Part shown: positions 63,464 to 64,000 of the stretch, in pieces
How the letters are laid out: each line of letters begins with the position of its first letter
Position numbering within the stretch: position 1 is the stretch's first letter
Notes under the pieces: model-generated
Told to the model about the DNA's origin: nothing
The model's input: the letters and a program-made list of their open reading frames with translations, nothing else
The model's database searches: none
Translations under genes and position numbers: made by a program
NCBI RefSeq assembly: GCF_015832195.1
Contig: NC_052019.1
Span: 46,069,016-46,133,015 of the forward strand
Origin: Motacilla alba alba
Lineage: Eukaryota; Chordata; Aves; Passeriformes; Motacillidae
Length of the DNA: 64,000 bases
Reading direction: 5' to 3'

Positions 63464-64000
63464 TCCTTCCCTGTTTGCTGCCATTAACCAAGGATTTCTG
63501 TTCAGTTTAGCACCTTCCACAGTCTAAACCACACACTAAACCATATTAATTTTGACTGTTTCCCTGTCTTGATCACCTATCACCTATCATTTACTCAGAC
63601 ACTACTCAAGACTGGGTTAATTGCTCAGGTTATTTAATTAATTATGCAAAAAGTCAAAAGCACTATAATATACTGGTGATTTATATTGTCAACACTAAAT
63701 TCAGCAACACTGAGTCACATTTACTTTTTGCATACATTTGACCAGTCCCTTCCCTGTGTGTTTGCTGTTCTTCCTACTGGTTATTATGCATGTCTGTCCT
63801 GAAGTACTTTTTAAATTACTTTGCCTTTATGCTTAGCATATGGCCTAGTTCTGACTGTTACAATTATTACAAAGCATGCAGGGCATCTTTTAATACTGCA
63901 GGAACTGACTATATTGGAATATTTCTCAGCCTTTACACCCTGTCAGACTATGTGGAGGTGTCTTGTGCAGGCCTCTATTAGTCCTTTGATGGATTGTAGA
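63464..64000. other. Right flank, no gene recognised
   Basis: AT-rich DNA upstream of SEC24B beyond the ERVL LTR. No exon or element recognised. Confidence 0.6.

Noticed and set aside
62880..63491. ORFs of 71-103 codons at 62880-63491
   Set aside because: They lie inside the ERVL-type LTR, which is non-coding.
1..64000. CRISPR arrays, operons, phage or defence systems, tRNA or rRNA genes
   Set aside because: I saw none. The only rDNA-like trace is the 12-bp 28S match at 55098, and the window is ordinary intron-rich vertebrate DNA.

Overview
The window is vertebrate nuclear DNA, almost certainly from a bird and probably a songbird. It is intron-rich and AT-rich, with two GC-rich CpG-island promoters. 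Its recognisable repeats are bird-type: CR1 LINE pieces, an avian ERVL-type LTR, a compact LTR with a 6-bp target duplication, and an R2-like relic. Nothing prokaryotic, plasmid-like or viral-genome-like is present.

The main content is one complete gene on the minus strand, SEC24B. It encodes a cargo-binding subunit of the inner COPII coat. I could place all 24 coding exons, from the ATG at 61429 to the TGA at 17305-17307. They join in frame into 3,702 nt, or 1,233 residues plus the stop. Every intron is GT-AG except intron 6, which appears to be GC-AG. The usual Sec24 order is visible: a low-complexity N-terminus with an acidic cassette, a four-cysteine zinc finger, trunk, beta-sandwich, helical and gelsolin-like regions.

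Downstream on the same strand, about 11.9 kb from the SEC24B stop, a second CpG island carries a 33-codon first exon. It fits MCUB, an inhibitory pore subunit of the mitochondrial calcium uniporter. The head-to-tail order SEC24B then MCUB matches human chromosome 4q25. The other MCUB exons would lie beyond the left edge, so bases 1-5348 are MCUB intron 1.

Layout from left to right: 1-5348 MCUB intron 1; 5349-5447 MCUB exon 1 inside a CpG island (about 5090-5760); 5448-17304 intergenic DNA with a solo LTR (8557-8883), a (TTCTA)17 microsatellite (8926-9010), a minus-strand CR1 (about 14364-15046) and the presumed SEC24B 3' UTR; 17305-61429 SEC24B; about 61070-61800 its CpG-island promoter; 61870-62425 a plus-strand CR1; 62865-63463 a minus-strand ERVL-type LTR; then unannotated flank. 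SEC24B intron 2 holds the oddest block: a decayed R2-type retrotransposon C-terminus (about 53391-53980), then a repeat-like block with a 219-codon ORF, then a 12-bp match to the 28S rDNA site that R2 normally targets.

The two genes have unrelated jobs (ER-to-Golgi export and mitochondrial calcium uptake) and separate promoters. I found no new multi-gene system. The best leads are the GC-AG intron, the R2 relic with its 28S-like junction, and the solo LTR with a clean target duplication.
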